A DNA stretch of 33,330 nt, taken from contig NZ_BMRN01000055.1 in assembly GCF_014648655.1 (NCBI RefSeq), positions 1 through 33,330 of the forward strand, in the 5' to 3' direction. Below, in pieces: positions 24,679-31,221 of this stretch; position 1 is the stretch's first letter; each line of letters starts with the position of its first letter. Source of the stretch: Streptomyces atratus. Lineage in GTDB: Bacteria > Actinomycetota > Actinomycetes > Streptomycetales > Streptomycetaceae. The notes below the pieces were generated by a model. That model did not search any database and was not told the DNA's origin. It saw nothing but the letters and a program-made list of their open reading frames with translations. The position numbers and the translations under genes are program-made.

Positions 24679-25707
24679 ATGACCGCTCGACAGGTGACCA
24701 TCGAGGACGTCGCACACGCGGCAGGAGTCTCCCGCCAGACCGTCTCGAACGCCCTCAACGCACCCCACCGGCTACGCGCCACCACCCTCGCCCGGGTCAC
24801 CGCCGCCATCGACGAACTCGGTTACCAGCCGGACCAGTCCGCCCGCAGCCTGCGCACCGGCACCCGCAAGGTCATCGGCTATCCCGCCCCCGCCGACAAC
24901 CCCGCCGACCCCAACCCCCTGATGGGCGGCTTCCTCCAGGCGCTGGTGACCGCCGCCGACGCCGTCGGTCACCGCATTCTGGTGTTCCGCTCCGACCCCC
25001 AGCAGGGCGCCGGAGCAGTCGCCAGGTCCTTCAACAGCCTGATCGCGGCCCGCCAGGTCGACGGGTTCGTCCTCTCCGACGTCGTCCACGACGACCCCCG
25101 CGTCGACGTGCTCACCGAGGCTGGTTTCCCGTTCGCCGCTTTCGGCCGCACCGCCCCCGGCCGTCCGCAGAACTGGGTGGACATCGACTCCACCGCCGCC
25201 ACCGCCGCCCTGGTCGGACTCCTGCTCGACCAGGGCCACCGCCGGATCTGCTACCTCAACTCCGCCGCGTCCCTGCCCTGGCTCGCCGACCGCAGGGCCG
25301 GCTTCCTGCAAGCCGCGGCCGCCGCCCCCGACGGAGCCTTCGAGGTCGGCGTCCCCGACGACGACCCGGCCGCGCTTTCCCACGCCGTCCAGCGCCTGCT
25401 CACCGGCCCCGACCGCCCGACCGCCCTGGTCTGCGCAAGCGACTGGCTCGCCCTGACCGCCTACCAGGCCGTCCGCGCCGCAGGCCTCGCCGTCGGCGAC
25501 GACGTCGCCGTCACCGGCTTCAACGACATCCCGCTCTGCACGCTGCTCCAGCCCGCCCTCACCAGCGCGCGCCTGCCCCTGGCCGCCATCGCCCACGTCC
25601 TCGTCGACCGGCTGATCACCGCCGTCGAGGACCCCACCGCCGCCCCGGCGAGCGGGCTGCTGCTTCCTGCGGAGCCGGTCGTGCGCGGCAGCACGCCGGG
25701 GCGGTAG
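24679..25707 (+). CDS. LacI-family transcriptional regulator
   Basis: 342 residues. N-terminal helix-turn-helix VTIEDVAHAAGVSRQTVSNA and hinge helix region (ARSLRTGTRKVIGY), then a periplasmic-binding-protein-like effector domain with GFVLSDVVHDDP, LLLDQGHRRICYLNS, ADRRAGFLQAA, ALVCASDWLALTAYQAVRAA and VAVTGFNDIPLCTLLQPALT. It should repress the preceding sugar operon and be released by its sugar; the predicted target is the dyad at 18398-18411. AGAGGA lies about 4 nt before the ATG. Last gene of the intact islet. Confidence 0.93.
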   Translation: MTARQVTIEDVAHAAGVSRQTVSNALNAPHRLRATTLARVTAAIDELGYQPDQSARSLRTGTRKVIGYPAPADNPADPNPLMGGFLQALVTAADAVGHRILVFRSDPQQGAGAVARSFNSLIAARQVDGFVLSDVVHDDPRVDVLTEAGFPFAAFGRTAPGRPQNWVDIDSTAATAALVGLLLDQGHRRICYLNSAASLPWLADRRAGFLQAAAAAPDGAFEVGVPDDDPAALSHAVQRLLTGPDRPTALVCASDWLALTAYQAVRAAGLAVGDDVAVTGFNDIPLCTLLQPALTSARLPLAAIAHVLVDRLITAVEDPTAAPASGLLLPAEPVVRGSTPGR

Positions 25708-25723
25708 CGGCGGCCGCTGGCCG

Positions 25724-25990
25724 TCACACCGGCTCGGCGGCCTTGCGCAGCAGGACGACCGACCACTCGCGGAGGTTGCGGCACAGCCGGACGGCGAGCT
25801 CCAGCTCGGCCCATGCCTCGGCGGTTCGGCCGAGCCGGACGAGCAGTTTGCCGCGCACCGTCGGGAGCAGGCGCGCCCCCGACAGGCGCCCGGAGGCGGC
25901 CAGCCCGTCCACGATGGACAGCGCTTCCTGCGGTCCGCTCGCCATTGCCACGGCGACGGCCCGGTTGAGCTCGACCACGGTCTGAAGCCT
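25724..25990 (-). pseudogene. ECF42-type sigma factor, C-terminal fragment
   Basis: The frame reads VVELNRAVAVAMASGPQEAL, SIVDGLAASGRLSGARLLPT and VRGKLLVRLGRTAEAWAELE, ending CRNLREWSVVLLRKAAEPV with a stop at 25724. This is the helical, TPR-like C-terminal domain of DUF6596-type (ECF42) sigma factors. The N-terminal sigma regions 2 and 4 are missing; upstream of about 25990 the sequence changes to an istB relic on the opposite strand. Confidence 0.8.
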
Positions 25991-26004
25991 TTTCTGGAGC
26001 GGCG

Positions 26005-26318
26005 GCGACCGTGCCCGCCGCCGCTCGGAGCGGCGGATCAAGGCGGCCGGCTTCCCGCGGGTGAAGTCCCTGCGGGCGTTCGACTTCGACGCCAACCCGA
26101 ACATCGACGCGGCGACCATCCACACCCTCGCGAGCTGCGAATGGATCAAGAAGAGCCAGCCGTTCTGCCTGTGGACCAAGACGTTCACGGATCCGCGGCT
26201 CTGCCCGGCAATCGTCGACCGACTCACCTTCAACGGGACCATCATCGAGACCGGCACCGTCTCCTACCGACTCGCCGGCACCCGAGCCCGAGCCGAGGAG
26301 CCGGCCAAAGCGAGCTGA
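26005..26318 (+). pseudogene. istB: IstB relic with the ATPase core deleted in frame
   Basis: The plus-strand frame reads GDRARRRSERRIKAAGFPRV, KSLRAFDFDANPNIDAATIH, TLASCEWIKKSQPFCL and then jumps directly to WTKTFTDPRLCPAIVDRLTF, NGTIIETGTVSYRLAGTRAR and a stop at 26316. In IstB the words after CL are IGDSGTGKSHLL, so Walker A, Walker B and the sensor segments are all gone, yet the frame is open across the join near 26171. The GTG at 26061 could start an 85-residue peptide. The N-terminal part is cut at about 26005, next to the sigma factor fragment. Confidence 0.85.
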
Positions 26319-26396
26319 CCTCTGCCGGTAACGGCCGGATCGAGGAAAACAAGAGCCGTGCGAGGTGCTCGTGGGGCATCATCGAGGATGGCCGCC

Positions 26397-26924
26397 ATGA
26401 CCCATGTGATCGAAGCCCCCAACGCCGAGGACGCCGAGTCTCTGGGGCCCGTGCAGTTGAGAGCCTGGCTGCAGACGTATCCCAACGAGGAGGCAGGGAT
26501 AGACGAGGGATGGATACGTGAGCACCGAGGCTCCTCCGCCACCACGGAAGGGATCGCTCAGTGGCGGGAGTTCATTGTGGCAGCGAAGCAACGACCGGAC
26601 CTGCTGTTCTGCCGTGTCGTCCGCTCCGATGCGGAGATCGTCGGTTTCCTCTGCGGCCGCCGGGACGACGTGGTCACCCTCGGGCCAATGTATCTGCTGA
26701 ACGAGGCCCAGGGCGAAGGTGTCGGGGGGCGAATGATGAGCGAATTCCTGGCCTGGGCAGGAAGCGCACCCATGCGCCTATGGGTCACCGAGTACAACGA
26801 GCGTGCGGTCCACTTCTACGAGCGCTACGGATTCAAGGCCACAGGTGAACGAGAGATTTGGCGAGGAAGGCTGCCCAACGTGCGCATGATCCGCAACTCC
26901 ACGACGAGTGACAACCTCAGCTGA
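26397..26924 (+). CDS. GNAT family N-acetyltransferase
   Basis: 175 residues, cytosolic acetyl-CoA-dependent transferase of unknown substrate. Seen: AEDAESLGPVQLRAWLQTYP at the N-terminus (the W-x-x-x-Y region typical of GNATs), FCRVVRSDAEIVGFLCGRRD, LGPMYLLNEAQGEGVGGRMM with the Q-G-x-G-x-G acetyl-CoA loop, and LWVTEYNERAVHFYERYGFK. GAGG is 9 nt before the ATG at 26397; ATG 26388 lies too close to it. A short hairpin follows the stop. Confidence 0.88.
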   Translation: MTHVIEAPNAEDAESLGPVQLRAWLQTYPNEEAGIDEGWIREHRGSSATTEGIAQWREFIVAAKQRPDLLFCRVVRSDAEIVGFLCGRRDDVVTLGPMYLLNEAQGEGVGGRMMSEFLAWAGSAPMRLWVTEYNERAVHFYERYGFKATGEREIWRGRLPNVRMIRNSTTSDNLS

Positions 26925-26927
26925 GCC

Positions 26928-26948
26928 GCCCGGTTCCAGAGCCCGGGC
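26928..26948 (+). terminator. Short hairpin after the GNAT gene
   Basis: GCCCGG-N9-CCGGGC, starting 4 nt after the stop codon. The stem is only 6 bp but wholly G/C. Confidence 0.4.
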
Positions 26949-27072
26949 CGTGACGACTACTCCAACCGTTCGCTGAACGCCCGGCTCGTCGTCCCCGAAC
27001 CGTCCAGTGCCCAGCTCGCTCTCCACCTCGGCGAACGGCCGCCCCACCGTCGTTGCCCAGCTCTCCACGATC

Positions 27073-27228
27073 GACCTCATCAGCTTCGGCCGCGCCTTCA
27101 TCGCCAGCCCCGCCCTGGTCGAGCGGCTGCGCGGCAGGCTTCCGATCGCCCCCGGCGACGAGGCCACGTACTACCAGCGCGGTGATGCGGGCCACCTGAC
27201 CTACTCGGCCCACCAGCAATCGGCTTGA
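27073..27228 (+). pseudogene. Old yellow enzyme-family alkene reductase, C-terminal tail
   Basis: IDLISFGRAFIASPALVERL, RGRLPIAPGD, EATYYQRGDAGHLTYSAHQQ and a stop at 27226 match the end of FMN-dependent alkene reductases (the D-L-I-S-F-G-R-x-F-I-x-x-P-x-L-V motif followed by Y-Y-x-x-G-x-x-G-Y-x-x-Y). Everything upstream of about 27070 lacks homology, so more than three quarters of the enzyme is missing. Confidence 0.75.
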
Positions 27229-27483
27229 CTCCGATCTGGGGCGAGCGGGCGGGCGGAACCGGAGTGGGCCGTGCGGCTCAGCCGGAACCGCCCGCGCGGC
27301 GGATCCGGGTCCTGGTCGGGCTCTTCAGGGCCCTGTCTCGCTTGAGGAGAGTGGTGGTCCTCCGAGGTGTCTGTAGCTCATGCGGGACGGCACCGGCGGT
27401 CCGTGCAGGCGCCGGCCGCTCAAGCGGGCCGGCGGACTCGATGGCATCGGCCGGAACGCCGGCGGTGCTGCGGCAGGCGCCCC
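27229..27483. other. Intergenic flank upstream of the Tat-secreted protein gene
   Basis: GC-rich and non-coding as far as I can see; ORFs on both strands here are compositional. The regulatory elements lie at its right end (27484-27544). Confidence 0.4.
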
Positions 27484-27505
27484 TGTCCCGGACATGTCCC
27501 GGACG
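27484..27505. promoter_or_regulatory. Two adjacent operator-like palindromes TGTCC-C-GGACR
   Basis: TGTCCCGGACA (27484-27494, perfect dyad) is followed without a gap by TGTCCCGGACG (27495-27505, one mismatch), an 11-bp period close to one helical turn. The same dyad with G at the centre lies upstream of the beta-helix gene at 31222. Confidence 0.55.
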
Positions 27506-27519
27506 CGACAGGCAGGGCC

Positions 27520-27545
27520 GGAACGGCCGGTGCGCCCCTACCGTT
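27520..27545 (+). promoter_or_regulatory. Possible ECF-type promoter GGAAC-N18-GTT
   Basis: GGAAC at 27520-27524, 18 nt, then GTT at 27543-27545, resembling the SigR/SigE-type GGAAY-N18-GTT arrangement. A TAnnnT box (27539-27544) also lies about 9 nt before the ATG. Either would start transcription at or very near the ATG, giving a leaderless message; no ribosome binding site is seen. Confidence 0.35.
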
Positions 27546-27552
27546 GCTCGAC

Positions 27553-28833
27553 ATGGACACCACACGCAGAGCTCTTTTGAAGGGTATCGCGGCTGTTCCC
27601 CTCGCGGTGACGGCCGGAGGGTTGCTCGTACCGTCTGTGGCACGGGCGGCGGAGCCGGGGTACGGGCTGAGGATGTACGACCGTGACGGCGTGCCGACCG
27701 GCACGACGTGGGCAGCCGCCACTCAGGGGCTGATCACGAGGCAGAGGCTCGGCGTGGCTGACCTCGTCGACGACGTGCTCGACAGGGCCGAGCGGCGCGC
27801 CTCGGCGCCCGGTGACTGGCGCGACGGCCCGGGTTCCGCCCCGAGGCCCGACCGGTTCGACTTCGCCTTCGGGTGGGATGCGAGGTCCAAGTACCGCGAG
27901 GACGCCCGCGGGAAGCGGTGGTACCCGCAGGGCATCACCACGAGCTACGACGCCTATGGCGGTTCCGTACCGGGCAGCGGGGGCAAGAAGGTCGCCCTCG
28001 TCTCCTGGTACGACAAGCAGACGGCCGGGAACCAGGGCGCCAAGGTATCCGTCATCGACGTCACCCGAACCGGGCTGTCGAGCCGCCCGCGGTACGACCA
28101 CGTCCTGCTGGCCGAGCCCACCAAGGAGTCGGGCGAGCCTTTCGACTTCAAGGTCACCACCCTCCACGCCGGGGGCATCGCATGGGTGGGGAAGTGGCTG
28201 TACGTGGCGGACAGGAACCGGGGCCTGTATGTCTTCGACACCACCAGGATGCTCAAGGTGTCCCGCGGGTCGACGGAGAAGACCCGGGAGCGCGCCAAGA
28301 ACTGGTGCGGCTATCACGCCGGGGACAAGAAGTACTACGCGCACGGCTACCGGTACGTCATGCCCCTGCACCATGTGTATCGGCCCGCCAGTTGGTCGGC
28401 GAACCTGGCGTACTCCCAGGTGTCCCTGGACCGTACCCAGGGGGCCACTCAGTCGCTCGTCGTCAGCGAGTACTTCGAGGAGAGTCCCAACGGCGTGGCG
28501 GTCCGCTGGAACCTGAACAGCGCCGGTTACATCGCTTCGGAACGGGCCGCCTCCACCTGGCCGCTGCGCATCCCCAGGGTGCAGGGCACGGTCTGTGTCG
28601 GTGACCAGACGTACTACTCGGCCAATGCCCCCGTGAAATCCCATGCGCCCAAGAGCCCGAAGCAGGGAAGCCTGTGGCTGCAGTGGCCCCGGGGCGAGAA
28701 GATGACCGCGCCGCACGGCAAGCTCACCCTGGGGCCGGAAGACCTCAGCTACCAGCCACGGGCCAGGGGAGGCTCCCTCTGGGGCCTCGCCGAACACGAA
28801 GACACCAGGCGCGTCTACCGCATCCGCCTCTGA
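27553..28833 (+). CDS. Tat-exported secreted protein, beta-propeller-like
   Basis: 426 residues. TTRRALLKGIAAVPLAVTAG with the twin Arg at 4-5 and a cleavage site after SVARA give a Tat signal. The mature part carries repeats of the kind GGIAWVGKWLYVADRNRGLY plus VFDTTRM, and VALVSWYDKQTAG with VSVIDVTRTGLS, suggesting a beta-propeller, but I cannot name an enzyme. Two Cys (in KNWCGYHAG and GTVCVGDQTYY) may form a disulfide. No ribosome binding site precedes the ATG, in line with a leaderless mRNA. Two TGTCC-N-GGACA dyads lie 48-69 nt upstream. No partner gene follows. Confidence 0.8.
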   Translation: MDTTRRALLKGIAAVPLAVTAGGLLVPSVARAAEPGYGLRMYDRDGVPTGTTWAAATQGLITRQRLGVADLVDDVLDRAERRASAPGDWRDGPGSAPRPDRFDFAFGWDARSKYREDARGKRWYPQGITTSYDAYGGSVPGSGGKKVALVSWYDKQTAGNQGAKVSVIDVTRTGLSSRPRYDHVLLAEPTKESGEPFDFKVTTLHAGGIAWVGKWLYVADRNRGLYVFDTTRMLKVSRGSTEKTRERAKNWCGYHAGDKKYYAHGYRYVMPLHHVYRPASWSANLAYSQVSLDRTQGATQSLVVSEYFEESPNGVAVRWNLNSAGYIASERAASTWPLRIPRVQGTVCVGDQTYYSANAPVKSHAPKSPKQGSLWLQWPRGEKMTAPHGKLTLGPEDLSYQPRARGGSLWGLAEHEDTRRVYRIRL

Positions 28834-29255
28834 CAGCCGCCCTCGGCCATGACCGCGACGGCGAGGCCATGGTGTCAACGGTCCACGCGGTGGTCCCTGG
28901 TTACGTGGACCTGTGTACCGGTACACAGGGACGTTCGGCGTCGCCATCGACGCCGTCGACCCATCGGGGAGCCCGGGCAGGCGACGCACCACCACCGCTG
29001 CCACATCGCACACGCAGACGAACTCGTCCATGACCTCGCGGCGGCTGGCCGGCCGTTGCATTGCGACCTCTCGGCACAGCTTCGACGCGGGGGTAGAAGC
29101 TAGGCCTTCACGGGCTTCCCGCCTCCCGATGCGTGGGGGTGTGCGTGTGCGGTGGTGGAGGTGCGGAGTGTGGTCGCGGAGAGTGCCGTCGCCGTGCGTC
29201 TTCTCGTCTCCATATGCGGTTCCAGTAGAAGGAGTTGGGTACTTCTGCGGGACCT
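28834..29255. other. Intergenic or decayed region
   Basis: About 420 bp. Very long minus-strand frames here are compositional. The plus strand reads HADELVHDLAAAGRP around 29010, which might be debris of a lost gene. The only clear element is the 20-bp palindrome at 28910-28929. Confidence 0.4.
28910..28929. promoter_or_regulatory. 20-bp perfect palindrome
   Basis: CCTGTGTACCGGTACACAGG, ten-base arms without spacer, 77 nt after the stop of the secreted protein gene. Size and symmetry fit a dimeric repressor site; as an RNA it would have little loop, so a terminator role is less likely. No intact gene starts next to it. Confidence 0.5.
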
Positions 29256-29463
29256 GTGAACCGGCCTTGCGCTTGTTCCGCACGTCGAAGCCGACCGCCG
29301 CGAGCAGGACCAGACCCTTGACGACCTGCTGCCAGTCCGTGCCGATGCCGACGAGGTTCATGTCGTTGTTGAGCACACCGAGGACCAGGCCGCCGTTGAT
29401 CGCGCCGAGGGCGGTGCCGACGCTGCCGCGGAGGCGACGCCGATGAGCTGGGCCATTCGGATG
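29256..29463 (-). pseudogene. XylH/RbsC-type sugar ABC permease, C-terminal relic
   Basis: The minus strand reads MAQLIG in one frame, then in another GSVGTALGAINGGLVLGVLN, NDMNLVGIGTDWQQVVKGLV and LLAAVGFDVRNKRKAGS. This is the conserved last part of xylose/ribose-type permeases (the G-I-D/T-x-x-x-Q-x-V-x-K-G-x-V-L-L-A-A-V motif). The SLFGG segment expected before GSVG is missing at the frame change and there is no stop at the normal end, so the gene is dead. Confidence 0.75.
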
Positions 29464-29531
29464 GGCGATCCAGCTGACCGGCAGTCAGATCCGTGGAAGA
29501 GTAATGAGCCCGGTGGATTGGGAGGGGGCAG

Positions 29532-29771
29532 ATGGGGCTGATTCACGCCTGGCGCATGCAAAAGTTCGTATCGGACGCCAGGGTTGCTTATGAACGGGGC
29601 GATCTGACGTTCGTCGCAGGCTTCGACGTCGATGGCCGCGGACGAGTGTCTATGAAGGAGATCCGCAAGGAGATCGACTTGATCGTCAGTGCCGTGGAGC
29701 CCATTGGATGGCAGTGCGTGGGCGTTGAGCAGTTCTTCGCGTCGGTCGATATCAACTTTGTCCGCTCGTGA
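29532..29771 (+). CDS. Small hypothetical protein with strong ribosome binding site
   Basis: 79 residues starting MGLIHAWRMQKFVSDARVAY, with FVAGFDVDGRGRVSMKEIRK, then a helical stretch EIDLIVSAVEPIGWQ and QFFASVDINFVRS. GGGAGGGGGC stands just upstream of the ATG at normal spacing, and a hairpin follows the stop, so it looks like a working gene. A mixed alpha/beta fold is likely. I do not recognise the family. It sits between a sugar permease relic and an IS3 element. Confidence 0.65.
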   Translation: MGLIHAWRMQKFVSDARVAYERGDLTFVAGFDVDGRGRVSMKEIRKEIDLIVSAVEPIGWQCVGVEQFFASVDINFVRS

Positions 29772-29795
29772 TTCCAGAGGCGGGCCGCTCTGGGA
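29772..29795 (+). terminator. Hairpin just after the 79-residue gene
   Basis: CCAGAG (29774-29779) pairs with CTCTGG (29788-29793), extendable by a G-T and a T-A pair, directly after the stop codon. A second hairpin CCTTTC-N9-GAAAGG lies at 29810-29830. Confidence 0.5.
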
Positions 29796-29948
29796 AGTTG
29801 AGTCGAATACCTTTCGATCCGGCTGAAAGGCCGTTCGTCAGGACGTGGTTGCCAGGTAGGCGGAAGCCACTGTGACCGACAAGGCGTAATGCCGACGGGC
29901 AGCCAGGCAACCCTCTGCTGTTGTAATCGGGTCGGACTCGCGCTGAGG

Positions 29949-30947
29949 TGACCCCCGGAGTGTGGACACAGGGGTTCATGCTGTGAGTGGGAGTTCAGCT
30001 GTCCTGTGGTGGTGCTGTTCGAACTCTATTGGGGAGAGGTAGGAGAGCGCGCGGTGTCGGCGTCTGGCGTTGCAATAGGTGAGCCACCGGAATATCTCGA
30101 GCCTCGTCCGAGACATCGTCACGAACACTCTCCTGTACATCGTTTCTCGCTTGAGTTCCTGCCAGAAACTCTCGACCAGGGCGTTGTCGTGGCTGGAGCC
30201 GACCCTGCCCATGCTTCTGCGGATGCCGTGCAGGTCGCAGACCTGGGCGAACGCGGCCGAGGTGTATTGCGATCCGCGGTCCGCGTGGAAGATCACTCCG
30301 GTGACGTCGCCGCCGCGGGTCGCGACCGCGGCCCGGAGTGCGTCGAAGACGAGCTCGGCCCGCATGTGCGGGGCCATGGACCAGCCGAGCACTCGGCGCG
30401 ACCGGATATCGATCACGTAAGCGAGGCGGATCCACGCGGCTCCGACCTGCACATGTGTGATGTCGCCGCACCACTTCTCGTCCAGCGTACTGGCGGTGAA
30501 GTCCCGCTGGACCAGGTCCGCCACTGGCGGCGTGAGGCGGTCCGGGATCGTGGTGCATTTCTTCTTCCGCAGGTGACTGCCGACGATGTAGTGCTTGCGC
30601 GCCAGCCTGGTCACGCGCTTGTGGTTGACCGTGTGGCCCAAGCCGCGCAGTTCGGCATGGACTCGAAGCGCGCCGTGGTTCCCGCAGTGTTCGGTATGGA
30701 TTTCGCGGATCTCCTCGACCAGGGCGTCCTCCTCGAACTGTCGCCCCGCCCGCGCCTCGGCGCCGGCGATCCACCGGTAGTAACCCGAGCGGGAGCTCCA
30801 GCACCCGGCACATCCGCTTGATGCTGAACCCCTCGGTATGGGTGGAGACGAAGTCCCAAGCGGCGGTCTTCACTTTCGCTGACTTGACGTCTCTCCCTTG
30901 GTCAGCAGATCCGCCGTTGATTAGACACTTCCCCCGAGAACCGGTCA
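29949..30947 (-). mobile_element. IS3-family element, probable extent
   Basis: The ends both start TGACC when read inward (29949 on plus, 30947 on minus) and share an inner AGTGT, but the terminal repeats are imperfect and no 3-bp target duplication is visible. The element holds only an OrfB-type transposase. An OrfA gene is not seen, so it is either internally deleted or its left end is elsewhere. Confidence 0.5.
29976..30873 (-). pseudogene. IS3-family transposase OrfB, frameshifted
   Basis: First frame: VKTAAWDFVSTHTEGFSIKR plus MCRVLELP; second frame: SGYYRWIAGAEARAGRQFEE, then HTEHCGNHGALRVHAELRGL, GHTVNHKRVTRLARKHYIVG and the integrase core with the DDE residues in CGDITHVQVG, FHADRGSQYTS and HDNALVESFWQELK, ending HRTAELPLTA at a stop (29976-29978). 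The two frames are joined at a C-run (30791-30793) where one extra base would explain the shift. The core domain is complete, so the lesion may be recent. Confidence 0.88.
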
Positions 30948-31221
30948 CACCAGCTGTGTATCCGGGACGCGTTGGTTGAGTGGCTGCGTCTTCGGCGAGC
31001 TGATGGCGAATGCGCAGGATCGGAGCCACGTTCGGCCGGTTGGGGTGACGGGACTCGGTGTCACGGGTGTGCAGGCTGTCCGGGACAGTGCCGGACAGGC
31101 CCGGACAGCGTGAAGTGCTTGCGGTGTTGGCATGACACCGGGCAGCGTTCCTGTCACACGAGCGGAGCGAGAACGGACTTCTCGCTCGCGCTTCACATGA
31201 CCTTTGATTGGGGGAACACCC
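30948..31221 (+). promoter_or_regulatory. Upstream region of the secreted beta-helix gene
   Basis: No gene recognised. It holds a cluster of GGACAG motifs (31076-31108) and a perfect 9-bp hairpin GAGCGAGAA-CGGAC-TTCTCGCTC (31165-31187) some 35 nt before the start codon. The hairpin has no T-run and sits in the probable 5' untranslated region, so it may be an operator or an RNA element. Confidence 0.5.
31076..31108. promoter_or_regulatory. TGTCC-G-GGACA dyad plus phased GGACAG repeats
   Basis: CTGTCCGGGACAG (31076-31088) is a perfect dyad around one G. GGACAG recurs at 31083, 31093 and 31103, a 10-bp period that places the half-sites on one DNA face. The same dyad with a C centre occurs upstream of the Tat-secreted protein gene. 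Confidence 0.6.

Noticed and set aside
9841..26318. Two istB copies as ends of a composite IS21 transposon
   Set aside because: They are in opposite orientation but clearly different in sequence (ENPNVTPEL against ANPNIDAAT), both are broken and no istA or terminal repeats are seen.
27538..29376. 612-residue minus-strand ORF
   Set aside because: Antisense to the Tat-secreted protein gene. Only its first about 40 residues are real, as the XylH-type relic.
29949..30947. Target-site duplication flanking the IS3 element
   Set aside because: Bases next to the proposed ends (AGG and CAC) do not match, so exact ends are left uncertain.
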